From Candidatus Cloacimonadota bacterium (lineage in GTDB: Bacteria; Cloacimonadota; Cloacimonadia; Cloacimonadales; Cloacimonadaceae): a DNA stretch of 16,437 nt. The stretch covers positions 1 to 16,437 of the forward strand of contig JALNWR010000037.1 of assembly GCA_023230795.1 (NCBI GenBank). Direction: 5' to 3'. The notes beneath the pieces are model-generated. The model was not told where the DNA came from, searched no databases, and saw only the letters and a program-made list of their open reading frames with translations. The translations under genes and the position numbers were made by a program. Positions 1-7,699 of this stretch are shown here, piece by piece (position 1 is the stretch's first letter; each line of letters begins with the position of its first letter).

Positions 1-227
1 GCTGGATGCGAGACGCATCCAATCCAGCAGGCGTCCCGCCTGCTGAGCACGAAACCCTCCTCTTTTCTTAAGGCCAGAGGACTTGCTGGATGCGAGACGC
101 ATCCAATCCAGCAGGCGTCCCGCATGCTGAGCACGAAACCCTCCTCTTTTCTCAAGGCCAGAGGACTTGCTGGATGCGAGACGCATCCAATCCAGCAGGC
201 GTCCAATCCAGCAGGCATCCAATCCAG
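1..227. repeat. 84-bp tandem repeat array with two hairpins per unit
   Basis: Two complete units of exactly 84 bp (1-84 and 85-168) differ at only two positions I can see. A third unit begins at 169 and breaks down after 204 into a 16-bp tandem (AATCCAGCAGGCGTCC, about 2.4 copies, 189-227). Each full unit carries two adjacent inverted repeats. The first has 8-bp arms TGGATGCG/CGCATCCA around AGA (3-21). The second has 9-bp arms CAGCAGGCG/CGCCTGCTG around TCC (25-45). An alternative pairing of GCTGGAT (1-7) with ATCCAGC (22-28) is also possible. The array runs off the left edge, so its full size is unknown. There is no convincing coding sense. The role is unknown; it looks like a genome-dispersed intergenic repeat. 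Confidence 0.9.
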
Positions 228-264
228 AGAGGATAGGAATCCCCACCCAAAACACCCCGCCACA

Positions 265-332
265 CCTGCAATGAACTTACCACTCTTGCAATGAACAACT
301 CTTGCATTGAGCCCACCACTCTTGCAATAAAC
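265..332. repeat. Four iteron-like copies of a 12-bp repeat
   Basis: Four directly repeated copies of CTTGCAATGAAC, exact or with one or two changes, lie at 265-276, 285-296, 301-312 and 321-332. Their start-to-start spacings are 20, 16 and 20 bp. Copies 2 and 4 share a longer context, with CCACT just before the core. The stretch sits between the 84-bp array and the large palindrome. It could be a protein-binding cluster or a decayed satellite repeat. Nothing here identifies a binding protein. Confidence 0.7.
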
Positions 333-336
333 TTAA

Positions 337-404
337 TTTTAACTCGTTTTTTACTCGAGCTCACTCGAAGCTTCGAGTCAGCTCGAGTTAAAAGCAAGTT
401 AAAA
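337..404. repeat. 68-bp imperfect palindrome
   Basis: The two 34-nt arms meet at the centre between 370 and 371. The inner 18 bp of each arm (353-370 and 371-388) pair perfectly except for one C:C mismatch (362/379). The outer part continues with TTTTAACTCG on the left against the complementary CAAGTTAAAA on the right, with two further mismatches and one possible G:U pair. It could form a long hairpin or cruciform. Its outer arms are A+T-rich, so on either strand the hairpin ends in a run of T. It may act as a bidirectional terminator or as a symmetric binding site upstream of the 494-1240 gene. Function is inferred only. Confidence 0.8.
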
Positions 405-435
405 ACAAATTGGCCAGAGGGGCGCAAGCTTGGCC

Positions 436-463
436 TTGCGTGAAAGAATCTTTCGCTTATCAT
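436..463 (+). promoter_or_regulatory. Putative promoter with operator-like inverted repeat in the spacer
   Basis: TTGCGT (436-441) lies 16 bp before TATCAT (458-463), which matches five of six positions of a sigma-70 -10 box; the -35 box is weak. The spacer contains a perfect inverted repeat, GAAAGA-A-TCTTTC (442-454), where a repressor could sit. A second inverted repeat, CGCAAG/CTTGCG (423-440), overlaps the -35 box. A start site near 470 would give a short leader holding the AAAGAGG ribosome site at 481-487. This is a motif-level call. Confidence 0.4.
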
Positions 464-493
464 ATTGTTAATATGAAAACAAAGAGGTTTAGT

Positions 494-1240
494 ATGAAAC
501 GCAGTATTTTCCTGATTATCACCATCATCTTCTTCACAAGCAGTTTGTGGGGACAGTTAAATTTGAGCATAGAAACAGAATTAGGCGCTGCATTCTCTGG
601 CTATAATGACATTCGCAGCCCGAATGAGGATAATCCCAGCCCGCTGCTGTCTTTGACAGACGATCTAAAGTCCGATCCGGCCTTTAGCAGCAGGTTGCAG
701 CTACATTACCGTATTCATCCGCGCCATCAGATATCACTATTGGCCGCGCCCTTGCGCGTGAATGCTTCCGGCACTTTGCCCGAAGACATCATCTATGAGG
801 GCGAAAGCTATGATGCTGGAAAGAAGATGGACGCTTTTTACCGCTTTGATTCTTACCGTCTTCAATACAGATATTTTTTCCCAAAGCCGCTGTTTGTGAT
901 CAAATCTGTGGGCATTTCGGGAAAGATTCGTGATGCCGAGATTGAGCTGAAATCAGACGGCAAAAAATCTCGCAAGACAAATACCGGTGCGGTTCCGCTG
1001 CTCAGTTTGAACGCCGGATATCATTTGATGGAAGAGCTGGAATTGATCCTGGAAGCAGAAGGTTTGGACTCTCCTTATGGCAGAGCGGAAGACGTATATC
1101 TGGGGCTGGATTTTATGGTCAATAACAAGCTGAATTTCAGAGCTGGATACCGCTTTTTGGAAGGTGGCAGCGACATAGATGAAGTATATACTTTTTCTGC
1201 GTTTCACTATGCAACCATAGGTTTTAGCGTCAAGCTATAG
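494..1240 (+). CDS. Outer-membrane beta-barrel protein (porin-like), unknown ligand
   Basis: This 248-residue protein starts with a clear signal peptide (MKRSIFLIITIIFFTSSLWG, mature end near Q21) and continues as alternating hydrophobic/polar segments typical of a small transmembrane beta-barrel. Examples are LQLHYRI, YRLQYRYF, LLSLNAGYHL, LELILEAEG, VYLGLDFMV and LNFRAGYRF. The C-terminus, ATIGFSVKL, resembles a final barrel strand. The size suits an 8- to 10-stranded barrel of the OmpA/OmpW kind, but no family motif is decisive. I chose the ATG at 494 because AAAGAGG lies 6 nt upstream and the signal peptide begins there. An in-frame ATG at 473 and a TTG at 410 lack ribosome sites and add a charged, unconserved-looking lead. 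The alcohol dehydrogenase begins 14 bp after its stop, so the two are probably co-transcribed, though no functional link is evident. Confidence 0.75.
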   Translation: MKRSIFLIITIIFFTSSLWGQLNLSIETELGAAFSGYNDIRSPNEDNPSPLLSLTDDLKSDPAFSSRLQLHYRIHPRHQISLLAAPLRVNASGTLPEDIIYEGESYDAGKKMDAFYRFDSYRLQYRYFFPKPLFVIKSVGISGKIRDAEIELKSDGKKSRKTNTGAVPLLSLNAGYHLMEELELILEAEGLDSPYGRAEDVYLGLDFMVNNKLNFRAGYRFLEGGSDIDEVYTFSAFHYATIGFSVKL

Positions 1241-1254
1241 ACTGGGAGAAGAAA

Positions 1255-2397
1255 ATGGAAGCCTTCAGAATTCACAATCCTACTCAAATCATATTTGGCA
1301 AAGCTCAGATCGCCTACCTGGGTAGTGAAATGCGCAAAGACGGCCTTCAGAATTGCATCCTGATCGCCGGTGGGGGTTCCATTCGTAAAAATGGCGCTTA
1401 TGATCAGGTGATAAACAGCCTGAACCAGGCCGGGATAAGATATACCGAGGCCTGGGGCGTACAGGCGAATCCCAGACTGGACAAGACCCGGCAGATCATA
1501 GATCAGGCCAGAGAATTTGGCGCAGAAGCCGTACTCGCAGTTGGAGGAGGTTCTGTGATCGATACCGCCAAGGCTGTAGCTGCGGGGATGTATCTGAAAG
1601 ACATCTGGAACGCCTTTATCGGCAAGGAAATAATCAAGCAGGCCCTGCCTTTATATACAGTGCTCACTCTATCTGGCACAGGCAGTGAAATGAACGGCAA
1701 TGCCGTGATCACAAATACGAATACCCATCAGAAATGGGGAATAACTTCGCAGTTTATCTATCCGCGGCTCAGCATTATCGACCCCTCTTTGCAATATACC
1801 CTCTCCTTCAAGCAAACTGCAAATGGTGCGATGGATGCGATCTCCCATATCCTGGAATTCTATTTTGCAAATGAAAGGGCACTATCTACCCTGGCGATCA
1901 ACGAAGCGCTTTTGCAGACCATCACCGCGATGACAGACCGTTTGCAAAAAGACCCTGAGGATTACGTTGCTCGCGCCAATCTCGCCTGGAGTGCCAGTCT
2001 GGCCTTGAACGGACTTACCGGATTTGGCATGAATAGCGGAGACTGGGCCTGTCACGCCATCGAGCATGCCCTTTCGGCTCTGCATCCCGAAATCTCGCAT
2101 GGAGAAGGGTTGGCAGTGATTTTCCCGGCCTGGATCGAATATCTCAGTGAAAAAGACCCCTCCCGCTTCCAGCGCTGGGCAAAACGAGTCTGGGATGAAG
2201 ATAATATAGCCCAGGGAGTGCGTAGATTCAGAGCCAAATTGCAAAGCTGGGGGCTGGCAAGTTCACTCCGGGATTTGAGTATCAAGCCAGATGAATTGAG
2301 CCAGATTGTGGACATCATCATGCTAAATCCGAACATAGGCGGAGTATTTAAGCTGAGCAAAGAAGATTTGCGCCTGCTCTTGATGCTGGCCTACTGA
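1255..2397 (+). CDS. Iron-containing alcohol dehydrogenase (butanol dehydrogenase/YqhD-like)
   Basis: This cytoplasmic, probably NAD(P)H-dependent alcohol/aldehyde oxidoreductase of group III has 380 residues, the usual family length. The N-terminal nucleotide-binding domain shows GGGSVIDTAKAVAAG (97-111), and LSGTGSEMNGNAVIT follows at 139-153. The metal-binding residues of the C-terminal helical domain are all visible: D194 and H198 in MDAISHILE, H271 in IEHALSAL, and H282 in ISHGEGLA. These correspond to Asp194, His198, His267 and His281 of E. coli YqhD, so the protein should be active with Fe or Zn. In anaerobes, members reduce aldehydes to alcohols to dispose of electrons; the substrate here is not predictable. 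The start has GGGAG shortly upstream. It follows the barrel gene by 14 bp and is closed by a terminator. Confidence 0.93.
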   Translation: MEAFRIHNPTQIIFGKAQIAYLGSEMRKDGLQNCILIAGGGSIRKNGAYDQVINSLNQAGIRYTEAWGVQANPRLDKTRQIIDQAREFGAEAVLAVGGGSVIDTAKAVAAGMYLKDIWNAFIGKEIIKQALPLYTVLTLSGTGSEMNGNAVITNTNTHQKWGITSQFIYPRLSIIDPSLQYTLSFKQTANGAMDAISHILEFYFANERALSTLAINEALLQTITAMTDRLQKDPEDYVARANLAWSASLALNGLTGFGMNSGDWACHAIEHALSALHPEISHGEGLAVIFPAWIEYLSEKDPSRFQRWAKRVWDEDNIAQGVRRFRAKLQSWGLASSLRDLSIKPDELSQIVDIIMLNPNIGGVFKLSKEDLRLLLMLAY

Positions 2398-2415
2398 AGA
2401 AGAAGCTTTATGTAC

Positions 2416-2440
2416 CGGAGCTTGCTATAGCTCCGTTTTT
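2416..2440 (+). terminator. Intrinsic terminator of the barrel/alcohol dehydrogenase operon
   Basis: A 7-bp stem CGGAGCT/AGCTCCG around a 6-nt loop is followed directly by TTTTT. It lies 18 bp past the alcohol dehydrogenase stop and faces the convergent MscS gene. On the minus strand the hairpin has no T-run, so it would serve plus-strand transcription only. I see no clear intrinsic terminator for the minus-strand operon before 2400. Confidence 0.75.
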
Positions 2441-2520
2441 AGCATAATCCGATTCTTTCCCATCCTGTAAAGCTGTGGGACGGGGGAATAGCATCCTCAG
2501 GCTAAAGTCTTAAACTGGAA

Positions 2521-4122
2521 TTAAGAATCTCTGGGAATCGTGCTCATATTCCCATCTTTGATCGCGTTATACATCGGGCTCAGAATCTCCACCTCAGCTT
2601 CAGCGAAGCTATCGAGTATGTTTTTATGCAATTCCGCGTAGATCATCGGCATGGCTTTAGGATTATCCGTATAGGCATTAAGTTCATATTCTACATAGTG
2701 ATCCAATAGCTCAGTGATATTCACAAAAGGGGGTTTGTTTGTATTTATACCATGGCTTTTCAGAGCAGCTGAGACCAGAAGTTCTGAGGCTTTTCTCCAG
2801 GGGACATCATAACGGATATTGACTTTGGTATGCAGGATAAGTCTTTTTTCGCGGGCATAGGAAGAGTAGTTTGTGATATTGTCCGCAAGTACTATGGCAT
2901 TGGGGATATTGATCTCTTCGTTTTTAACTGTTTTTACGCGCACCACCAGCAGTGTGGCTTCCAGTAAAACTCCCTGTTTATCGCCGATGCGCACAAAATC
3001 TCCTATCTGATAGGGTCTCATATAGGTTAGGATGATCCCGGCAATGATATTGGCGATGGCCGAAGAGGAACCCAAAGATACCAGCACACCCACAAAGATC
3101 GAGATTCCCTGAAAAGCCGGGGAGCTGGAACCGGGCAGATAGGGGAAGATAATCACCAATGTAAAGAAAATGATCAGAAACTTCACGATTTGATAGGTAG
3201 AATTAGCCCATTCCGGATAGAAAGTCGCAAAGCGGATACGGCCATGCCTGATCTCGTCAAAAATATAGCGCAAGAACTTCAACACATAGCGGGTTACTAT
3301 CACCACCATAATGATAAAGAAGAGGCTGGGCAGATAGTTCAATACAGCTTCACTCACGCCCAGCAGAGGGGTCATGATATAGGCCTGCAATTGCCGCGCT
3401 ATACTGCGGGTACCCGGAATCGCTAAAAGCAAGAAATACAGTGTGAAATACAGCAATAAGGCAATTAAGATAAAGCGCAACAATGCAATAAGGGTCTTCA
3501 TCGCCCGGCAAAACTGCTCTACTGTAAGTATCCTGATGCCTTTGAAGGTAAAGCCTTTGGCATTCTTCTCTTTCACCGATCTTATCAAGCTCTGCAGATA
3601 GCTTATGAATTTGCTGATCATCCTGAAAATAAAGATATTGATGCCCAGCACCAGCAAAACCAGGAAAACCGTCTTTATCGTCAGGATAATGCCCTGCCGC
3701 ACATTCAGATGGGTAAACAGCGGGATAAATTCATCCGCTATAATATCATGATAGCCTTGAGCTATCTCAGCCAGCGGCTTTTGCAAAACCAGGGAATCAG
3801 CTTTGCCTACGGTGTGAATCGCTTTGTCTGCATAATGGATAGTATATTCACCATCTTCGCTATAGATTTGCAAGCTGTCACGATACAGATATTTATATTC
3901 GGAAAGCTCCTCCAGCCTTCTGCTGACTACAGCGGAACGTTCTAAAGCAGAAAACCCTCCCAAACCGCTGTAGATATTAAAGACTACTTTATCTTTATAT
4001 ACCACAGGGGATTTTAGCAAGAGGCTGTCCTGCTCTACATGCTCAAAGATGTTCCCCGCATCCAGACAGGTGCACAAAGCGAGCAATAGGCTGATAAACA
4101 GAAGCAGTCTGAATCTTTTCAT
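2521..4122 (-). CDS. MscS-family mechanosensitive ion channel with periplasmic N-terminal domain
   Basis: This 533-residue inner-membrane channel should release solutes on hypo-osmotic shock. Residues 1-20 form a signal sequence, and about 21-140 a periplasmic domain. Hydrophobic segments follow near 145-168, 212-236, 262-284 and 311-330. The conserved pore helix and beta-domain entry come next: GVLVSLGSSSAIANIIAG (345-362) and MRPYQIGDFVRIGD (368-381), then NIPNAIVLADNITNYS (405-420). This is the diagnostic core of MscS (Pfam MS_channel). The C-terminal tail, ending in DGNMSTIP, resembles long MscS homologues of Bacteroidetes and cyanobacteria. It is nearly twice the length of E. coli MscS (286 residues) because of the extra membrane helices and periplasmic domain. 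The start lies 8 bp after the stop of the upstream redox gene, so the two are probably co-transcribed. AAGAAG just before the ATG is a modest ribosome site. Confidence 0.92.
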   Translation of the reverse strand: MKRFRLLLFISLLLALCTCLDAGNIFEHVEQDSLLLKSPVVYKDKVVFNIYSGLGGFSALERSAVVSRRLEELSEYKYLYRDSLQIYSEDGEYTIHYADKAIHTVGKADSLVLQKPLAEIAQGYHDIIADEFIPLFTHLNVRQGIILTIKTVFLVLLVLGINIFIFRMISKFISYLQSLIRSVKEKNAKGFTFKGIRILTVEQFCRAMKTLIALLRFILIALLLYFTLYFLLLAIPGTRSIARQLQAYIMTPLLGVSEAVLNYLPSLFFIIMVVIVTRYVLKFLRYIFDEIRHGRIRFATFYPEWANSTYQIVKFLIIFFTLVIIFPYLPGSSSPAFQGISIFVGVLVSLGSSSAIANIIAGIILTYMRPYQIGDFVRIGDKQGVLLEATLLVVRVKTVKNEEINIPNAIVLADNITNYSSYAREKRLILHTKVNIRYDVPWRKASELLVSAALKSHGINTNKPPFVNITELLDHYVEYELNAYTDNPKAMPMIYAELHKNILDSFAEAEVEILSPMYNAIKDGNMSTIPRDS

Positions 4123-4130
4123 CTTCTTAA

Positions 4131-6569
4131 CTACTCATTATCTACCATTTCCAGGGCATTTGTCCAGCAGAGCTGCACACAGAGGCTGCAGCCCATGCAT
4201 TTGTCTTCGTCGATGGTGGGAAAACCTTCCTCATCCAGCTCGATGGCCAGATAGGGACAGCGGGTGCAATTGCCGCAGTTTACGCAAAGCTCTTTGATCA
4301 AAGAAGAGTGCTTGGATTTGGGCGGCAGGTCCATGAAATCTGTGATGGGCTCGGGCTGCGCAATGCCGATCAGCTCTGCCACACTGCCGATGCCGCGCTC
4401 TTGCAGCAGATGACTGAGGCCGCTTTCCAAATGCTCTATAATTCCGTAACCATAACGCTCTACCACTGTGCAAAACTGCACGTTCCCTGCTCCCAAAGCC
4501 AGGAAATTGGCAGCGTCATGGTGGTTCATAGCTCCTCCATTTCCAGAGATAAAGACCCCCATGCCTCCGGCCCGCGCCAGGCTGAGATAGCTGATGGGCA
4601 GCACGCCCTCTCCGCTCATGCCGGCGATGATGCCTTTGTCCCAAGCGTGCTCTGCCGCTCTGAAACCCAAAGTGGGGAAGGTATTGGCCAGAGTGACGCC
4701 GGCTTTCTTTTCGGGATAGCGGTCAAAGACCTGCTTTACCGCACTGATGATGGGATAGATAGCTGTTACGGCTCCGGTGAGTTTGAAGAGTTTGGGAATC
4801 TCAGGATCGGAAGTCTGCATTACCCAATCAATGATCTTGGCGGTGAGGGCAGGGTCTTGAGCCACGATGTCACCCTGCGTGCCATCTCCACCCTGCGGGC
4901 AGGAAAGTGAGTATTCAATGCCCATGGCTCCGGCTTGTTCCAGCTTTTTGGTGTTGGATTGCCAGCCGGCTTTGTCTTCCCGGTCATTTCCTGAAACAGG
5001 TCCTCCGGTGGAGGCCATGGTCAGGCGATCCGGAAATTCCTTGATCAGCCGGGCTACTTCCTCGCAGACCCGGTCTATGGGGTGCTCGGATACATTGTCA
5101 CAATTTGCAAAAGTCTTGCCGCCCTCGCCCCAGACGAACATGTATTCGTTGGGTATGTGGATGGGCAGATCATCAAAAGAGGTCTTCATGATACCGCCCG
5201 CCCAGCCGGCTTCGTAAGCCAGCTTCATCTGCTCGTAACCATCGGAAGGAGGGGCAGCGGAGAGGATGAAGGGAGAGCGCAGCTTGCGGCCAAAGAAATC
5301 GCACTCGATCGGCACGGGCATATCTTTCCAGCCGGGGACGGGGCAGGTGCTTTTGGTGGGCTTGTCCGGCTCGGCATAGTCCTGTGCCCTGAGGGCTGCA
5401 TCTACCTTGAAGGCGGTGTTTTTGCCTGCGGCCACTGCTTCCACCACCGTGCTGGGGCCATTTACCATGTCTCCGGAGCAGAAGATGCCTTCGCCTTCGA
5501 TCTTGAAAGCGGGTTTGAAGCCCACTGCGATAATGACCAGATCGAAAGGACGGTATTGCTCGCTGGCGCCTGCTTCGTCTTTGATCCGGGAAGGATGAAA
5601 GTCTGCATCTGCAGGAAGATACACGGGACGGGTCTTGATGCCCACGGTTTGCATGCCTTCGTTGACAATCTCGGTGATGCGAGTGCGGTGGCTGAAGAGC
5701 ACCTTGTTTTCGATCAGGATTTCCTTTTCGCGGGCAGTAAGAGGCATCTCGCTAAAGGTCTCCAGGGTAAATATCTCCACATGGGCAGCACCCGCAGCGG
5801 CGATAGTCAAAGCCTGATCTGCCGCTATAGCTCCGCCTACCAGGGCTACTCTCTTGCCCTTGAAGAGGAAGCAGCCGGGGTTTTTGAGTATATCCAGGCC
5901 GTATATAGCGGCTTCATCTCCGGGGATATTCAGGTGGATGGGCTGATTGAGCCCGCCGGCTACGATCACGGCTTTGTAACCCTCTTTTAATAAAGCTTTG
6001 GGCTCCATGATCTGCTTTTTGTGATGCACGATATGAAAGCTTTCACTCACCCACATAAGATCAGACATCAGCATGCCTTTGTCCAGCCTCTTAGCCGGAA
6101 TCAGCGTAGCTTGTCCGCCCATATCCTCCGGATCGAAGATTTCGGGATGGTAAGATAGCTGACGCAAGGTCACCGCCGCAGCTATGGCAGCAGGGCCCGC
6201 TCCCACTATGGCGATCTTACCCAGGGTGGCGTCCGGCAGATCAAACTCCGGAGATACTCCTATCTCGCGGGCTTTCTTGATGATGCTGGCCTGCACTGCG
6301 GGAATCTGAATCGGAGTATCAAAGATTTCTCTGGAGCAAGCCGCTACACAATGGTGATCCGGACACACATCTCCACAGATGCCGCCCAGGGGATTGGAAG
6401 CCAGGATGATCCCGGCTGCACGCTGGAAATCCGAAGGCCTGCCACCGGAGGCAGCCATCATGAAATCTGCGGGAGAGCAATCGCAGGGACAGGCAGTCTT
6501 ACAGGGTTTGGTAGCGCAATACTCACAGCGCCGGATCTCGCTCATCAATTGGGCATCGGTCAAATACAT
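4131..6569 (-). CDS. Fused PreT-PreA-type dihydropyrimidine dehydrogenase-like flavo-iron-sulfur oxidoreductase
   Basis: This 812-residue cytoplasmic enzyme joins in one chain what E. coli encodes as PreT and PreA, in the same order as mammalian dihydropyrimidine dehydrogenase. The N-terminal ferredoxin-like helical domain has C15, C18, C23, C27 and C65, C69, C74, C78, plus Q93 at the place of the unusual Gln ligand (human Q156). The FAD motif VGAGPAAIAAA is at 122-132 and the NAD(P) motif VGGAIAADQAL at 244-254. An FMN-binding TIM barrel (about 418-735) carries KTSF (462-465), SLSCP (554-558) and ANTF (628-631). Two 4Fe-4S motifs end the chain: C762/C765/C768/C771 and C791/C794/C797/C801. 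Several pyrimidine-contacting positions of human DPD differ: Asn668 appears as S554, and the Cys671 position looks like V569, though I recall bacterial PreA also lacking that Cys. The substrate is therefore uncertain. I chose the ATG at 6569 over a TTG at 6596 because AAGGAG (6576-6581) sits 6 nt upstream. A small hairpin (TTGCC-CGCA-GGCAA, 6583-6596) lies just before it. Confidence 0.85.
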   Translation of the reverse strand: MYLTDAQLMSEIRRCEYCATKPCKTACPCDCSPADFMMAASGGRPSDFQRAAGIILASNPLGGICGDVCPDHHCVAACSREIFDTPIQIPAVQASIIKKAREIGVSPEFDLPDATLGKIAIVGAGPAAIAAAVTLRQLSYHPEIFDPEDMGGQATLIPAKRLDKGMLMSDLMWVSESFHIVHHKKQIMEPKALLKEGYKAVIVAGGLNQPIHLNIPGDEAAIYGLDILKNPGCFLFKGKRVALVGGAIAADQALTIAAAGAAHVEIFTLETFSEMPLTAREKEILIENKVLFSHRTRITEIVNEGMQTVGIKTRPVYLPADADFHPSRIKDEAGASEQYRPFDLVIIAVGFKPAFKIEGEGIFCSGDMVNGPSTVVEAVAAGKNTAFKVDAALRAQDYAEPDKPTKSTCPVPGWKDMPVPIECDFFGRKLRSPFILSAAPPSDGYEQMKLAYEAGWAGGIMKTSFDDLPIHIPNEYMFVWGEGGKTFANCDNVSEHPIDRVCEEVARLIKEFPDRLTMASTGGPVSGNDREDKAGWQSNTKKLEQAGAMGIEYSLSCPQGGDGTQGDIVAQDPALTAKIIDWVMQTSDPEIPKLFKLTGAVTAIYPIISAVKQVFDRYPEKKAGVTLANTFPTLGFRAAEHAWDKGIIAGMSGEGVLPISYLSLARAGGMGVFISGNGGAMNHHDAANFLALGAGNVQFCTVVERYGYGIIEHLESGLSHLLQERGIGSVAELIGIAQPEPITDFMDLPPKSKHSSLIKELCVNCGNCTRCPYLAIELDEEGFPTIDEDKCMGCSLCVQLCWTNALEMVDNE

Positions 6570-6622
6570 ATCTATCTCCTTCTTGCCCGCAGGCAAAGTG
6601 AAGTGGGTGGTTTATCGTCTAA

Positions 6623-7696
6623 TTACTTTATAGTCCCCAGTCTTTGCTGTTGATAGCTCTTGTCCTGGATATTCTTCCACCACTGGCGGTTTTCCAGATA
6701 CCAGGCCACGGTCTTGCGGATGCCGGTATCGAAGGTCTCTTTTGGTTTCCAGCCCAGCGCACGCTCGATCTTGCTGGCATCAATGGCATAGCGCAGGTCG
6801 TGGCCGGGGCGATCGGTCACAAAGGTAATCAGTTCCTTATAGCTTTTCAGGCTGGTGGAGGGCTCCATTTCGTCGAGGATTTCACAGATGATGCCCACGA
6901 TATCGATGTTCTTGATCTCGTTGTGTCCGCCTACATTATAAGTTTCGCCGGTTCTCCCACGCTTGATGATGATGGTGATCGCCTCGCAGTGGTCATCCAC
7001 ATACAGCCAATCCCGCACATTCAGGCCTTTGCCATATACAGGGAGGGGTCTGTGCGCCAGGCAATTCAGTATCATCAGCGGGATCAGCTTTTCGGGGAAC
7101 TGAAAGGCACCGTAGTTATTGGAGCAATTTGAGATGGTCACCGGCAGGCCAAAGGTGCGCTGCCAGGCGCGCAGCAGATGATCGCTCGCTGCTTTGGATG
7201 CGGAATAGGGAGAGGAAGGGTCATAGGGAGTTTCTTCTGTAAACAGGCCTGTATCGCCCAGAGAGCCATAGACCTCATCGGTGGAGACGTGATGAAAGCG
7301 GAAGTCCTGCTTATCGGCATCCGGCAGAGCTCTGTATAGCTCCAGCGCGGCTGCGAGCAGGGTGGCTGTGCCCATCACGTTTGTCTGTACAAATTGCAGA
7401 GGGCCGTCGATAGAGCGGTCCACATGGGATTCGGCAGCGAAATTGACTATGGTATCGGGCTTAAAATCCTGGAATATCCGGTTTACTTTGGGCACATCGC
7501 AGATATCTACATGCTCAAAGAAATAGCGGTCTTCGCCATATTTGGCAGCGATGTCTTCCAGGGATTCCAGATTGCCGGCATAGGTCAGGGCATCCAGATT
7601 GAGCACTTTACCCTTGAAACCAGGATCAGCAAAAAGGCTGTAGATGTAATTTGCACCGATGAATCCGGCGCCTCCTGTAACTAACACTTTGTTCAT
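6623..7696 (-). CDS. rfbB: dTDP-glucose 4,6-dehydratase
   Basis: This enzyme converts dTDP-D-glucose to dTDP-4-keto-6-deoxy-D-glucose, the second step toward dTDP-L-rhamnose and other deoxysugars for surface polysaccharides. It is an extended short-chain dehydrogenase of 357 residues, the normal length. It has the NAD-binding TGGAGFIG (7-14), the dehydratase triad T139-D140-E141 in HVSTDEVYG, and catalytic Y164-x3-K168 in PYSASK. SHVDRSID (90-97) and NVRDWLYVDDHCEAI (226-240) are also typical of the family. The start overlaps almost directly with the end of parB (3 bp gap), and its GAGG ribosome site overlaps the parB stop region. Expression is probably tied to the partition operon. The usual partners rfbA, rfbC and rfbD are not in the window, so they must lie elsewhere. 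Confidence 0.95.
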   Translation of the reverse strand: MNKVLVTGGAGFIGANYIYSLFADPGFKGKVLNLDALTYAGNLESLEDIAAKYGEDRYFFEHVDICDVPKVNRIFQDFKPDTIVNFAAESHVDRSIDGPLQFVQTNVMGTATLLAAALELYRALPDADKQDFRFHHVSTDEVYGSLGDTGLFTEETPYDPSSPYSASKAASDHLLRAWQRTFGLPVTISNCSNNYGAFQFPEKLIPLMILNCLAHRPLPVYGKGLNVRDWLYVDDHCEAITIIIKRGRTGETYNVGGHNEIKNIDIVGIICEILDEMEPSTSLKSYKELITFVTDRPGHDLRYAIDASKIERALGWKPKETFDTGIRKTVAWYLENRQWWKNIQDKSYQQQRLGTIK

Positions 7697-7699
7697 GAT

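Noticed and set aside
1..227. CRISPR array
   Set aside because: Units are continuous 84-bp tandems without unique spacers of regular size, and no cas gene is present.
152..463. Minus-strand open frame of 103 codons across the left repeats
   Set aside because: It lies entirely in tandem repeats and palindromes, has no signal of a protein family, and its repeated peptide follows from the DNA repeats.
410..493. Longer N-terminus for the barrel protein (TTG at 410 or ATG at 473)
   Set aside because: Neither has a ribosome site, and both would bury the signal peptide behind extra residues. The ATG at 494 has AAAGAGG 6 nt upstream.
5082..5990. 302-codon plus-strand open frame
   Set aside because: It is the antisense shadow of the PreT-PreA-type gene, whose domains and ribosome site are clear.
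6570..6596. TTG start of the redox enzyme at 6596
   Set aside because: The strong AAGGAG site belongs to the ATG at 6569, and the extra nine residues would be encoded by the hairpin and the ribosome site itself.
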